Shown one piece after another: positions 1 to 5,468 of a stretch of 5,468 nucleotides of DNA. The notes beneath the pieces are model-generated. The model saw nothing but the letters and a program-made list of their open reading frames with translations. It made no database searches and was not told the DNA's origin. Source of the DNA: Acidimicrobiales bacterium (GTDB lineage Bacteria; Actinomycetota; Acidimicrobiia; Acidimicrobiales; Iamiaceae); contig JAGQSI010000131.1 in NCBI GenBank assembly GCA_020439605.1, forward strand, positions 1 to 5,468, read 5' to 3'. Position numbers and translations under genes: made by a program. Each line of letters starts with the position of its first letter. The stretch's first letter is position 1.

Positions 1-188
<188 letters not shown>

Positions 189-263
189 AGCCTTTCGACT
201 CGCTCCGCTAGCTCAAGGAGCAGTTGTGGTGTTCCTTGAGCGAGCGCAGCGAGTCGAAAGGCT
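189..263. repeat. Long inverted repeat, probable terminator or dispersed palindromic element
   Basis: Two 31-nt arms (189-219 and 233-263) are reverse complements except at two positions, around a 13-nt loop (220-232). The left arm starts one base after the DAHP synthase stop. The arms contain a CGCT-rich core (CTTTCGACTCGCT at 193-205). Transcribed, it would form a very stable hairpin, so it probably ends the upstream transcript. There is no T-tract after it, so it is not a standard intrinsic terminator. Similar CTTTCGACTCGCT-type palindromes are, from memory, scattered in intergenic regions of some high-GC genomes, so it may instead be a REP-like dispersed repeat. The pairing is seen directly; the role is inferred. 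Confidence 0.75.
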
Positions 264-276
264 CCCTGTGACGGAC

Positions 277-339
277 GAATTCTTGACCTGAGCCGTCGGG
301 ATTTGCGAACCTGGGAATTCCTGACCTGACCGGTCGGTT
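277..339 (+). promoter_or_regulatory. Imperfect 23-bp direct repeat with nested palindrome upstream of the sulfite reductase gene
   Basis: The stretch at 277-299 recurs at 315-337, matching at 20 of 23 positions with a 38-bp period. Both copies begin with GAATTC and contain TGACCTGA. The second copy includes the perfect 8-bp palindrome GACCGGTC (328-335), extending to an imperfect 16-bp dyad at 324-339. The first copy contains TTGACC (283-288), which resembles a -35 hexamer, but I find no matching TANNNT -10 at normal spacing. The position, 50-110 bp before the start of the sulfur operon, suits a paired operator for a transcription factor. No regulator is encoded nearby and I cannot assign one. 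An old duplication with no function remains possible. Confidence 0.4.
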
Positions 340-388
340 ATCGCCGATCACGTCCGCGTCTCGCCCGTCGCCCCCGGAAGGCCCCGTC

Positions 389-2161
389 ATGTCCCAGACC
401 GCCGAGATCGATCCCGGTCAGCTCGCCGACATCGAGAAGTTCGAGCGGGTCCTCACCGACTACCTGGCCGGCAACGTCGAGGAGGACGTCTTCCGGGTGT
501 TCCGCCTGCACAACGGCATCTACGGCCAGCGCCAGGGCGGCCACAACCAGATGGTCCGGGTGAAGCTCCCCTACGGCGGCATCACCCCCGACCAGCTCGA
601 CAAGCTGGCCGATCTGGTCGATCGCTTCTCCCGGGGCTGGGGCCACATCACCACCCGGCAGAACATCCAGTTCCACTTCGTGCAGCTCGAGAAGATCCCC
701 GAGGTCATGCGGGAGCTGGCCGAGGTCGGGCTCACCACCCGGGAGGCCTGCGGTGACGCCGTGCGCAACGTCATGGGCTGCCACCTCGCCGGCGCCTGCC
801 CCAAAGAGCACCTCGACATCAGCGCATGGGCTCAGGCCGCGTACGACCACTTCTTGCGCAACCCGCTCAACCAGCGACTCCCCCGCAAGTTCAAGATCAA
901 TTTCTCGGGCTGCGCCACCGATTGCGGTCAGGCCATGTTCAACGACGTTGGTGTAGTTGCCACCAGCCGCACCCTCCCGGACGGAACAACCGAAGCCGGA
1001 TTCCAGGTATTCGTAGCCGGCGGCCTCGGCGCCAACCCGTTCCCCGCCATGGCCCTGGAGGACTTCACCTCGCGGGAAGACCTCATGGCAACTATCGAGT
1101 CCGTGGTGCGTGTCTTCAACGCCACTGGCGAACGGGACAACAAGCTGCGTGCCCGTATGAAGTGGGTAGTTCAAAAGCTCGGCTGGGAAGAAACCCAACG
1201 ACGCATCTTGAAGGAACGCCGATTCCTGCTCGCCTCATCTTCGTGGCCTGGCGGCATTCCAGAAGCAGTGGAGAAGGCCGGCGACGCCCCAGCAGGTGTG
1301 GCCGCCAACGCCAGCCCCACCGCTATCGGCCAAGGCACACCGGTGTCCATCCGATCTACAGATCCTTTGACCCGCTGGGATGAGGCCAACGTGATCCGCG
1401 GCTCCGCCAAGGGAACGGTATCGGCCATTGCCTACGCCAAACTCGGTGACATTACTTCTGAGCAATTCCGGGCCCTAGCCGCCATACAGCGCGAGTTCGG
1501 CGCAACCGTGCGGCTCACCAACCGCCAGAACATCGCCTTCAGAGATCTAACCGAAGAGCAGTTGCCCAGGCTCTTCGCCAGGCTTGAGGCACTCGGCATG
1601 GCAGAACCAGGTGCTGAGCTGAGCCGTGACATCGTGTCGTGCCCCGGCGCAGACACCTGCAACCTTGCGGTGACTCAGTCACGAGGACTCGCAGACGCCA
1701 TTAGCGCACGCCTCGCAGAGGAAGGCCTCGCCGAAGTAGGTGGCATTCGCACCAACATTTCAGGCTGCACCAACTCCTGTGGCCAGCACCACATCGCCGA
1801 CATTGGCTTTTCGGGTGCGGAACGACGGGCTCACGGCAAGTCCGCCCCCGGCTACACCATGTTGTTGGGTGGCTATGTGGGCGAAACACAGATCCATTTC
1901 GGAGAACGTGCCCTTCGTCTTCCAGCCAAAGCTGCACCCGAAGCCGCTGTACGAATTGTTCGCCGCTTCAACGACGAACGACAAGCCGGCGAGAGCTTCC
2001 GCATCTGGATGGATCGCAGCGGCGGTGCCAAGGCCCTCGCCGAAGATCTCAAGGAGCTCGACGAGTTCCCAACCCCAGAAGAACAACCTGACTTCTACAT
2101 CGACTACGACGAAACCGGCCCGTATGTGGCCGAAACAGGCGAATCGGAGTGCGCAACCTGA
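389..2161 (+). CDS. sir: Ferredoxin-type assimilatory sulfite reductase (nitrite/sulfite reductase family)
   Basis: This 590-residue siroheme/[4Fe-4S] hemoprotein reduces sulfite to sulfide with six electrons, probably from ferredoxin. It has the family's two-fold repeated layout: ferrodoxin-like half-domains at about 50-110 and 340-405, each followed by a siroheme/cluster domain. The C-terminal half has CPGADTC (Cys418, Cys424) and SGCTNSCG (Cys460, Cys464), the classic cluster ligands. By alignment to remembered E. coli CysI, the anion-binding residues are Arg57, Arg126, Lys167 and Lys169 (LPRKFK). Unusually, the N-terminal half also has a full set: Cys131, Cys137, Cys175, Cys179. The ATG at 389 has GGAAG (376-380) eight bases upstream. 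The cysH gene right behind it favours sulfite over nitrite as substrate. Codon composition changes abruptly near base 800: 5 of the first 138 codons end in A/T, against about 32 of the next 138. Confidence 0.93.
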   Translation: MSQTAEIDPGQLADIEKFERVLTDYLAGNVEEDVFRVFRLHNGIYGQRQGGHNQMVRVKLPYGGITPDQLDKLADLVDRFSRGWGHITTRQNIQFHFVQLEKIPEVMRELAEVGLTTREACGDAVRNVMGCHLAGACPKEHLDISAWAQAAYDHFLRNPLNQRLPRKFKINFSGCATDCGQAMFNDVGVVATSRTLPDGTTEAGFQVFVAGGLGANPFPAMALEDFTSREDLMATIESVVRVFNATGERDNKLRARMKWVVQKLGWEETQRRILKERRFLLASSSWPGGIPEAVEKAGDAPAGVAANASPTAIGQGTPVSIRSTDPLTRWDEANVIRGSAKGTVSAIAYAKLGDITSEQFRALAAIQREFGATVRLTNRQNIAFRDLTEEQLPRLFARLEALGMAEPGAELSRDIVSCPGADTCNLAVTQSRGLADAISARLAEEGLAEVGGIRTNISGCTNSCGQHHIADIGFSGAERRAHGKSAPGYTMLLGGYVGETQIHFGERALRLPAKAAPEAAVRIVRRFNDERQAGESFRIWMDRSGGAKALAEDLKELDEFPTPEEQPDFYIDYDETGPYVAETGESECAT

Positions 2162-2898
2162 TGTCTCTCACCGAAACCCGCATTACCGGCCTGAGCGATG
2201 GCTCGGGCGCAAGAATTGCTCTGACCGACGAAGACTCCCCCAGCTTCACGGACCAAGAACTAGCCGAGATAAGCCAGGACTTCGAGCGTCAACCAGCATC
2301 GAAGATCATCAAGTGGGCCGTGGACAACTTCGCCCCCCATCTGGCGATGACCGCATCCATGACCGATGCCGTGCTGATAGATCTGGCCACCAAGGTGGAC
2401 CCAGCCATCGAAGTGATCTTCATAGACACCGGCTACCACTTCGCACAGACCCTCGAAACGGTCGAAGAAGTTCGCCGCCACTACGGCCTCAACCTTCGGA
2501 TGATGACCGTTGCTCGCCAAGAAGAGGAACTCTGGAAAGCAGATCCAGAGAACTGCTGCTCTGCGGTGAAGGTTGGCCAACTCGATCGGGCACTTGCAGG
2601 CAAAGAGGCTTGGATGAGCGGCCTACGTCGAGGTGAGGCACAGTCACGTGCCGGCGCGCCCATTGTTTCTCGTGACCTTCGTGGTCTCATCAAGATCAAC
2701 CCGATCGCCAACTGGACCGACGAGGATGTAGATCACTACATCGAGAGCCACAACATCATCGTCAATCCCCTGACCCGCGAAGGCTTCCCCTCGATCGGCT
2801 GCGAACCCTGCACCACCGCAGTTGCTCCCGGCGAGGATCCTCGCTCGGGACGCTGGAGGGGTAAGGACAAGACGGAGTGCGGTCTTCACCTCGCCTAG
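2161..2898 (+). CDS. cysH: Adenylyl-sulfate (APS) reductase, thioredoxin-dependent, [4Fe-4S] type
   Basis: The 245-residue protein reduces adenosine 5'-phosphosulfate to sulfite and AMP, supplying the sulfite reductase encoded just upstream. The PP-loop-type nucleotide site is TASMTDA (64-70), followed by FIDTGYHF (87-94) and the Arg-rich segment WMSGLRRGEAQSR (151-163). Cys132-Cys133 and Cys214-X2-Cys217 are the cluster ligands that separate APS reductases from cluster-free PAPS reductases. The nucleophilic cysteine is Cys240 in the C-terminal ECGLH motif. The length is normal for bacterial APS reductases. The ATG at 2161 shares one base with the preceding TGA (TGATG), pointing to translational coupling, with GGAG at 2145-2148. 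An in-frame GTG at 2149 would add four residues but has no spaced Shine-Dalgarno sequence. Third positions are mixed, about one third A/T. Confidence 0.95.
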   Translation: MSLTETRITGLSDGSGARIALTDEDSPSFTDQELAEISQDFERQPASKIIKWAVDNFAPHLAMTASMTDAVLIDLATKVDPAIEVIFIDTGYHFAQTLETVEEVRRHYGLNLRMMTVARQEEELWKADPENCCSAVKVGQLDRALAGKEAWMSGLRRGEAQSRAGAPIVSRDLRGLIKINPIANWTDEDVDHYIESHNIIVNPLTREGFPSIGCEPCTTAVAPGEDPRSGRWRGKDKTECGLHLA

Positions 2899-2903
2899 GC
2901 CCG

Positions 2904-2909
2904 TAGTCT
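2904..2909 (+). promoter_or_regulatory. Candidate -10 element for a leaderless transcript
   Basis: TAGTCT fits the actinobacterial TANNNT -10 pattern and ends seven bases before the ATG at 2917, so transcription could begin at or next to the start codon. The 18-bp gap after cysH has no Shine-Dalgarno sequence, which agrees with leaderless initiation. No good -35 is visible. A six-base match is weak evidence. Confidence 0.3.
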
Positions 2910-2916
2910 TGCTTCC

Positions 2917-3324
2917 ATGAAATGCCCGGTTTGTGACGAGCCTCTATCCATCTCCTCTCGCGAAGGAGTTGAGATCGACTTTTGCCCGCAATGTCGCGGG
3001 GTTTGGCTTGACCGCGGTGAACTCGACAAAATCCTTGACCGAATCACCGCGAACACACCCGCACCAGCCTCACTCCCTCCATCCCCGCCTGCACAGCGAT
3101 TTGATCTACCCGGCCAACCCCACCACGACGACCGCGATAGATACAGGGACCGAGACAGGGACCGAGACAGGGACCGCTATGACGACCGAGATAGGGATCG
3201 CGACAGGGACCGCTACGACGACCGAGATCGCCGCTATGGCGGAGACCGAGATCGCGACCGCTACGACTACAAGCGAAAGAAGAAGAACCCAGCTTCGTTC
3301 CTAGAGGATCTCTTCGACTTCTAG
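2917..3324 (+). CDS. zf-TFIIB zinc-ribbon protein with Asp-Arg repeat
   Basis: This is a 135-residue protein in three parts. Residues 1-42 are a zf-TFIIB zinc ribbon, with Cys3-X2-Cys6 and Cys23-X2-Cys26 as the likely zinc ligands and the family signature CRGVWLDRGEL at 26-36. Residues 45-68 are a Pro/Ala-rich linker. Residues 71-118 are almost only Asp, Arg and Tyr in DRDRDR and RYDDRD units, a highly charged and presumably disordered tract. The end is basic and then acidic/aromatic: KRKKK (119-123) followed by SFLEDLFDF, a tail I recall from other zf-TFIIB proteins. Small proteins with this domain are widespread, but their role is not established; nucleic-acid or protein binding is only a guess. 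It starts 18 bp after cysH on the same strand. Read-through from the sulfur operon is possible, but nothing in the protein links it to sulfur metabolism. Confidence 0.9.
   Translation: MKCPVCDEPLSISSREGVEIDFCPQCRGVWLDRGELDKILDRITANTPAPASLPPSPPAQRFDLPGQPHHDDRDRYRDRDRDRDRDRYDDRDRDRDRDRYDDRDRRYGGDRDRDRYDYKRKKKNPASFLEDLFDF
3127..3270 (+). repeat. In-frame degenerate tandem repeat encoding the Asp-Arg tract
   Basis: Three tandem 12-nt units (ACAGGGACCGAG and variants) occupy 3143-3178, the last with two changes. A 27-nt segment at 3166-3192 recurs at 3202-3228 with one mismatch (36-nt period), and a shorter echo lies at 3254-3270. All unit lengths are multiples of three, so expansion or contraction would keep the frame. 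The array probably grew by slippage or unequal recombination. Confidence 0.8.
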
Positions 3325-3348
3325 GAATACCCAGGGCTGCCTCTAGGT
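3298..3348. terminator. Possible terminator hairpins between convergent genes
   Basis: TTCCTAGA (3298-3305) pairs perfectly with TCTAGGAA (3320-3327) across the stop codon of the zf-TFIIB gene. Next to it, ACCCAGGG (3329-3336) pairs with CTCTAGGT (3341-3348) with one mismatch and one wobble around a 4-nt loop. Two genes end facing each other here, so a bidirectional terminator would be expected. Neither hairpin is followed by a T-tract, and the stems are short. Confidence 0.3.
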
Positions 3349-3387
3349 GAACCTCGCCACGAGTATCAGCTTTCCAGCACAGCTAGA

Positions 3388-3972
3388 TCAACCAAGCGTT
3401 GTGAGCGCCCGGCGAAGGGCACCAAGCTCGGTCAGCACTAGCTCGAGATCTTGGCCCGTGGAAGTGAGACCACGATCATCAGCGGTGATAGCCAACTCAG
3501 CACCAGCAGCCGCTGCTGCAAGCAATCTGGCTTCAAGCACAGTGAGCTGGTCTTGCGCGTCCGCCACAACATTGAGCAGACGCTGAACTGAGCCAAAGCG
3601 CGCCTGCAGCGAATCCATTTCTGCCACCTCTTGGCCCTCTGCCTGACGTCGCCTAGCTGCCTTGTAATCAGCAACAGCATCTTCGGGATCTAAAGCAGCG
3701 ATCACCTGGTCCATCTCCCCCACTCGAACCATCACTGCATACATTTCCAACACGCCAGCAACGATCTGCGAACTAAGAACTCGTAACCGTTGCTCAAGGG
3801 GCCCGGGCTTCACTTGGGCGAGAACGAGACGCCAGCGCTGCTCGCTAAGCGTTACATCGTCAAGCATCTTGATGAAACGTTGGGGCACCTTGGATCGATC
3901 GAGGGACCTAACCGGATCCGCTGGCGGAGAAGGCAATTGTTGATCCGACGTGGATGCCTGTCGCCGAAACAT
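3388..3972 (-). CDS. Helical protein of unknown function, downstream of the VWA gene
   Basis: I do not recognise this 194-residue protein. Residues 1-30 are polar and Pro/Ser-rich, probably flexible. Residues 31-95 look like helices with hydrophobic spacing. Residues 100-165 are strongly helical and charged, with heptad-like patterning that could form a coiled coil, including an alanine run (LLAAAAAGAELA). A last amphipathic helix covers about 173-192. There is no signal peptide, no clear membrane segment and no cysteine, so a cytoplasmic, possibly scaffolding protein is likely. The ATG at 3972 lies 29 bp after the stop of the VWA gene on the same strand; only a weak AGG precedes it. The spacing suggests co-transcription with the VWA gene and a shared process, but that is inference. 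Uninterrupted length and codon use like its neighbours support a real gene. Confidence 0.82.
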   Translation of the reverse strand: MFRRQASTSDQQLPSPPADPVRSLDRSKVPQRFIKMLDDVTLSEQRWRLVLAQVKPGPLEQRLRVLSSQIVAGVLEMYAVMVRVGEMDQVIAALDPEDAVADYKAARRRQAEGQEVAEMDSLQARFGSVQRLLNVVADAQDQLTVLEARLLAAAAAGAELAITADDRGLTSTGQDLELVLTELGALRRALTTLG

Positions 3973-4001
3973 GTTCAGAACCTAGCTAAATCCGGCGAGC
4001 A

Positions 4002-5468
4002 CTAGGCCAAGTACTCCACGAATCGTTCTAGCTGGCGCAGGTTGCGACACTCAAACACTCCGTCGCAATGGGCGCCGTAGTCACTCACGATTGAGTCACC
4101 GGTGTCCCAGTAGCTCTTCGGTTCAGGGTTGAGCCAGTAGACATGGCGGGCCCGCTGTCGGATCTCCTTGATCACCCAACTTTGAGAAGCGTGATAGTTG
4201 TTGCGAGCGTCTCCCAAGATCATGACCGTGGTCTTCGGGCCGATCTCCTTGCCCCATTTGTTCCAGAACACCTCGAACGCGTGCCCATAGTCGGAGTGGC
4301 CATCCACCCAAACCACGTCTGCTTCGGTATTGACCCGGTGAACAGCTTCGGTGACGTCCTCTACCCCTTCGAAGTAGTCCGTAACTTCATCTATCCCATC
4401 GATGAAAACGAACGATCGGACCTTCGAGAACTGTCCACTGATGGCATAGACCAACATGAGCGTGAAGCGGGCAAACGCAGCCACGGATCCCGAAATGTCT
4501 GCAATGACGAAGATCTCGGGTTTGTGGGGTCTCGGGTGGCGGAACTTCGGCTCGGCTGGCACGCCGCCGTAGCTCAGCGAGGCGCGAACTGTTCTACGAA
4601 AATCGAGTGGACCGCGACGATTGTGACGGCGCTTGCGTGCGAGGCGCACGGCTAGGCGACGAGTCAGGGGAATCAACGCTTTACGTAGACCGACCATCTC
4701 CTCGCGGGATGCATGCATGAAGTCCACGTCTTCTGGAAGCGGCTTACGCAAAGTCTTGGCCATTGCCTCAACACCGCGATCGGCCACCAGGCGGCGACGG
4801 ATCTCCGCCTCGATCTCCTTCTTCATTGCCTCAATACGGTGCTCGTACTCGTCCTTCTCCAGACGTTCCTCCAAGGCCGTCATCTGCTCGCCCTTGTCGT
4901 CGGATTGCTGACGACGCTGCTCCATCATCTTTTCGAGCAGGCCATCCAGGTCAAGGTTTCGAAGCGTGCGATAGAGGTAATAGGTGCCACCCACTGGGCG
5001 TCCGGGCTCCATACCTGCAAATCGTTTGACGGCCTGACGAGCAATGGCACGCATCATTGCCTCGTCGCCTTTCATCATGGCCTGATACAGGAGCTGTTGA
5101 AGCTCCTCAGGGGTCATTGCATCTCCGCCGCCTTGGCCTGCGCCACCCTGGCCGCCCTCACCGGGGCCGTCACGCTCATCGTCGTCGAGCATGTCCGCAA
5201 GATCGACGTCAAGGGTGTCGTCGTCGATTGCGTACTTGGTGCCACGTAACGAGAAGTAGACCTCAAAGACGGTCTCGAAGGCTCGCCAGTGGGCGTTGTT
5301 CTTGACCAGTGTTGCTGCGAGGGCGTACTTGAACGCCTCACGGTCCTCAAGCGGTATGTGATGCAGCGCTGCCATTGCATCGAGGTTCTCGGTGAGGCTC
5401 ACCGGGAGCCCCGCCTCTCTAAGTTCAATGATGAAGCCGTTGAGCAGGTCAAGCAGAGGTTCGCCATA
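4002..5468 (-). CDS. CoxE-like VWA domain protein, N-terminus outside the window
   Basis: The reading frame stays open to the right edge. The 22 codons before the GTG at 5402 encode LLDLLNGFIIELREAGLP, which fits the usual start of CoxE-like proteins (a helix, then P-V-S-x-T-E), so the true start lies beyond 5468 and the GTG is probably internal. 488 residues are visible. Numbered from the edge, the order is: helical N-terminal domain (1-90), acidic and Gly-rich linker (about 92-116), charged helical region (about 118-262), basic segment (about 267-295), then the VWA domain (about 317-485). The MIDAS motif is intact: DISGS at 324-328 (Asp324, Ser326, Ser328) and Asp420 in ILGDAR; HSDYGH near 391 replaces the usual Thr loop. 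The family generally acts with a MoxR AAA+ ATPase in assembling or activating protein complexes. That partner would lie to the right and is not seen. Confidence 0.92.
   Translation of the reverse strand, partial: YGEPLLDLLNGFIIELREAGLPVSLTENLDAMAALHHIPLEDREAFKYALAATLVKNNAHWRAFETVFEVYFSLRGTKYAIDDDTLDVDLADMLDDDERDGPGEGGQGGAGQGGGDAMTPEELQQLLYQAMMKGDEAMMRAIARQAVKRFAGMEPGRPVGGTYYLYRTLRNLDLDGLLEKMMEQRRQQSDDKGEQMTALEERLEKDEYEHRIEAMKKEIEAEIRRRLVADRGVEAMAKTLRKPLPEDVDFMHASREEMVGLRKALIPLTRRLAVRLARKRRHNRRGPLDFRRTVRASLSYGGVPAEPKFRHPRPHKPEIFVIADISGSVAAFARFTLMLVYAISGQFSKVRSFVFIDGIDEVTDYFEGVEDVTEAVHRVNTEADVVWVDGHSDYGHAFEVFWNKWGKEIGPKTTVMILGDARNNYHASQSWVIKEIRQRARHVYWLNPEPKSYWDTGDSIVSDYGAHCDGVFECRNLRQLERFVEYLA

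Noticed and set aside
338..1198. Long minus-strand open frame opposite the sulfite reductase gene (286 codons).
   Set aside because: It overlaps a well-supported gene in the region of extreme third-position GC, where antisense frames stay open by chance. Its translation is Val/Gly/Ala/Glu-rich with no recognisable motif.
2149..2151. GTG as the cysH start.
   Set aside because: It adds only four residues, lacks a properly spaced ribosome site, and the ATG at 2161 forms a TGATG overlap with the upstream stop.
389..2161. Nitrite reductase (NirA) as the identity of the hemoprotein.
   Set aside because: The family covers both substrates, but direct coupling to APS reductase makes sulfite the better call. 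The sequence alone does not fully exclude nitrite.
1740..2636. Plus-strand 298-codon frame overlapping the end of sir and most of cysH.
   Set aside because: Both overlapped genes show full family motifs in their own frames; this frame gives a Pro/Ser/Arg-rich, motif-free product.
3121..3270. Possible CRISPR or regulatory array at the 12- and 36-nt repeats.
   Set aside because: The repeats are in frame inside a gene, have no unique spacers, and simply encode the Asp-Arg tract.
4713..5249. Plus-strand 178-codon frame opposite the VWA gene, rich in Leu and His.
   Set aside because: It is antisense to a conserved coding region, has no plausible ribosome site, and its Leu/His richness mirrors the Glu/Met/Gln-rich helices of the real gene.
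5400..5402. GTG as the start of the VWA protein.
   Set aside because: The frame continues upstream without a stop to the window edge and encodes residues typical of the N-terminus of the family, so the start lies outside the window.

Overview
The window looks like chromosomal DNA from a high-GC actinobacterium. A member of the Acidimicrobiia or a relative is a plausible guess, but only a guess. The support is strong G/C preference at third codon positions, a mycobacterial-like class II DAHP synthase tail, and a siroheme sulfite reductase joined to a [4Fe-4S]-type APS reductase. I see no mobile element, CRISPR array, tRNA or rRNA. Most of the window is ordinary housekeeping content.

Layout, left to right. 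(1) 1-188 is the last 61 codons of a class II DAHP synthase (shikimate pathway). (2) 189-388 is a gap holding a 31-bp inverted repeat, probably a terminator or dispersed palindrome, followed by a 23-bp direct repeat and a small palindrome in front of the next gene. (3) 389-2898 is a two-gene assimilatory sulfur operon: ferredoxin-type sulfite reductase, then APS reductase CysH, joined by a TGATG stop/start overlap. Together they convert APS to sulfite and sulfite to sulfide; the ATP sulfurylase that makes APS is not in view. (4) 2917-3324 is a small zf-TFIIB zinc-ribbon protein with a long Asp-Arg repeat. (5) 3325-3387 is a short convergent gap. (6) On the minus strand, a CoxE-like VWA protein (4002-5468, running off the right edge) is followed by a helical protein of unknown function (3388-3972). 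These two are probably one operon, which in other genomes often begins with a MoxR-type AAA+ ATPase.

Three things deserve attention. Codon composition changes abruptly inside the sulfite reductase gene near position 800: about 4% A/T-ending codons before it and 23-34% after. This suggests either recombination within the gene or a chimeric assembly. The sulfite reductase also carries a complete Cys-X5-Cys / Cys-X3-Cys set in both halves, where many relatives keep only the C-terminal set. Finally, the gap before it contains unexplained repeats. I found no convincing undescribed multi-gene system.
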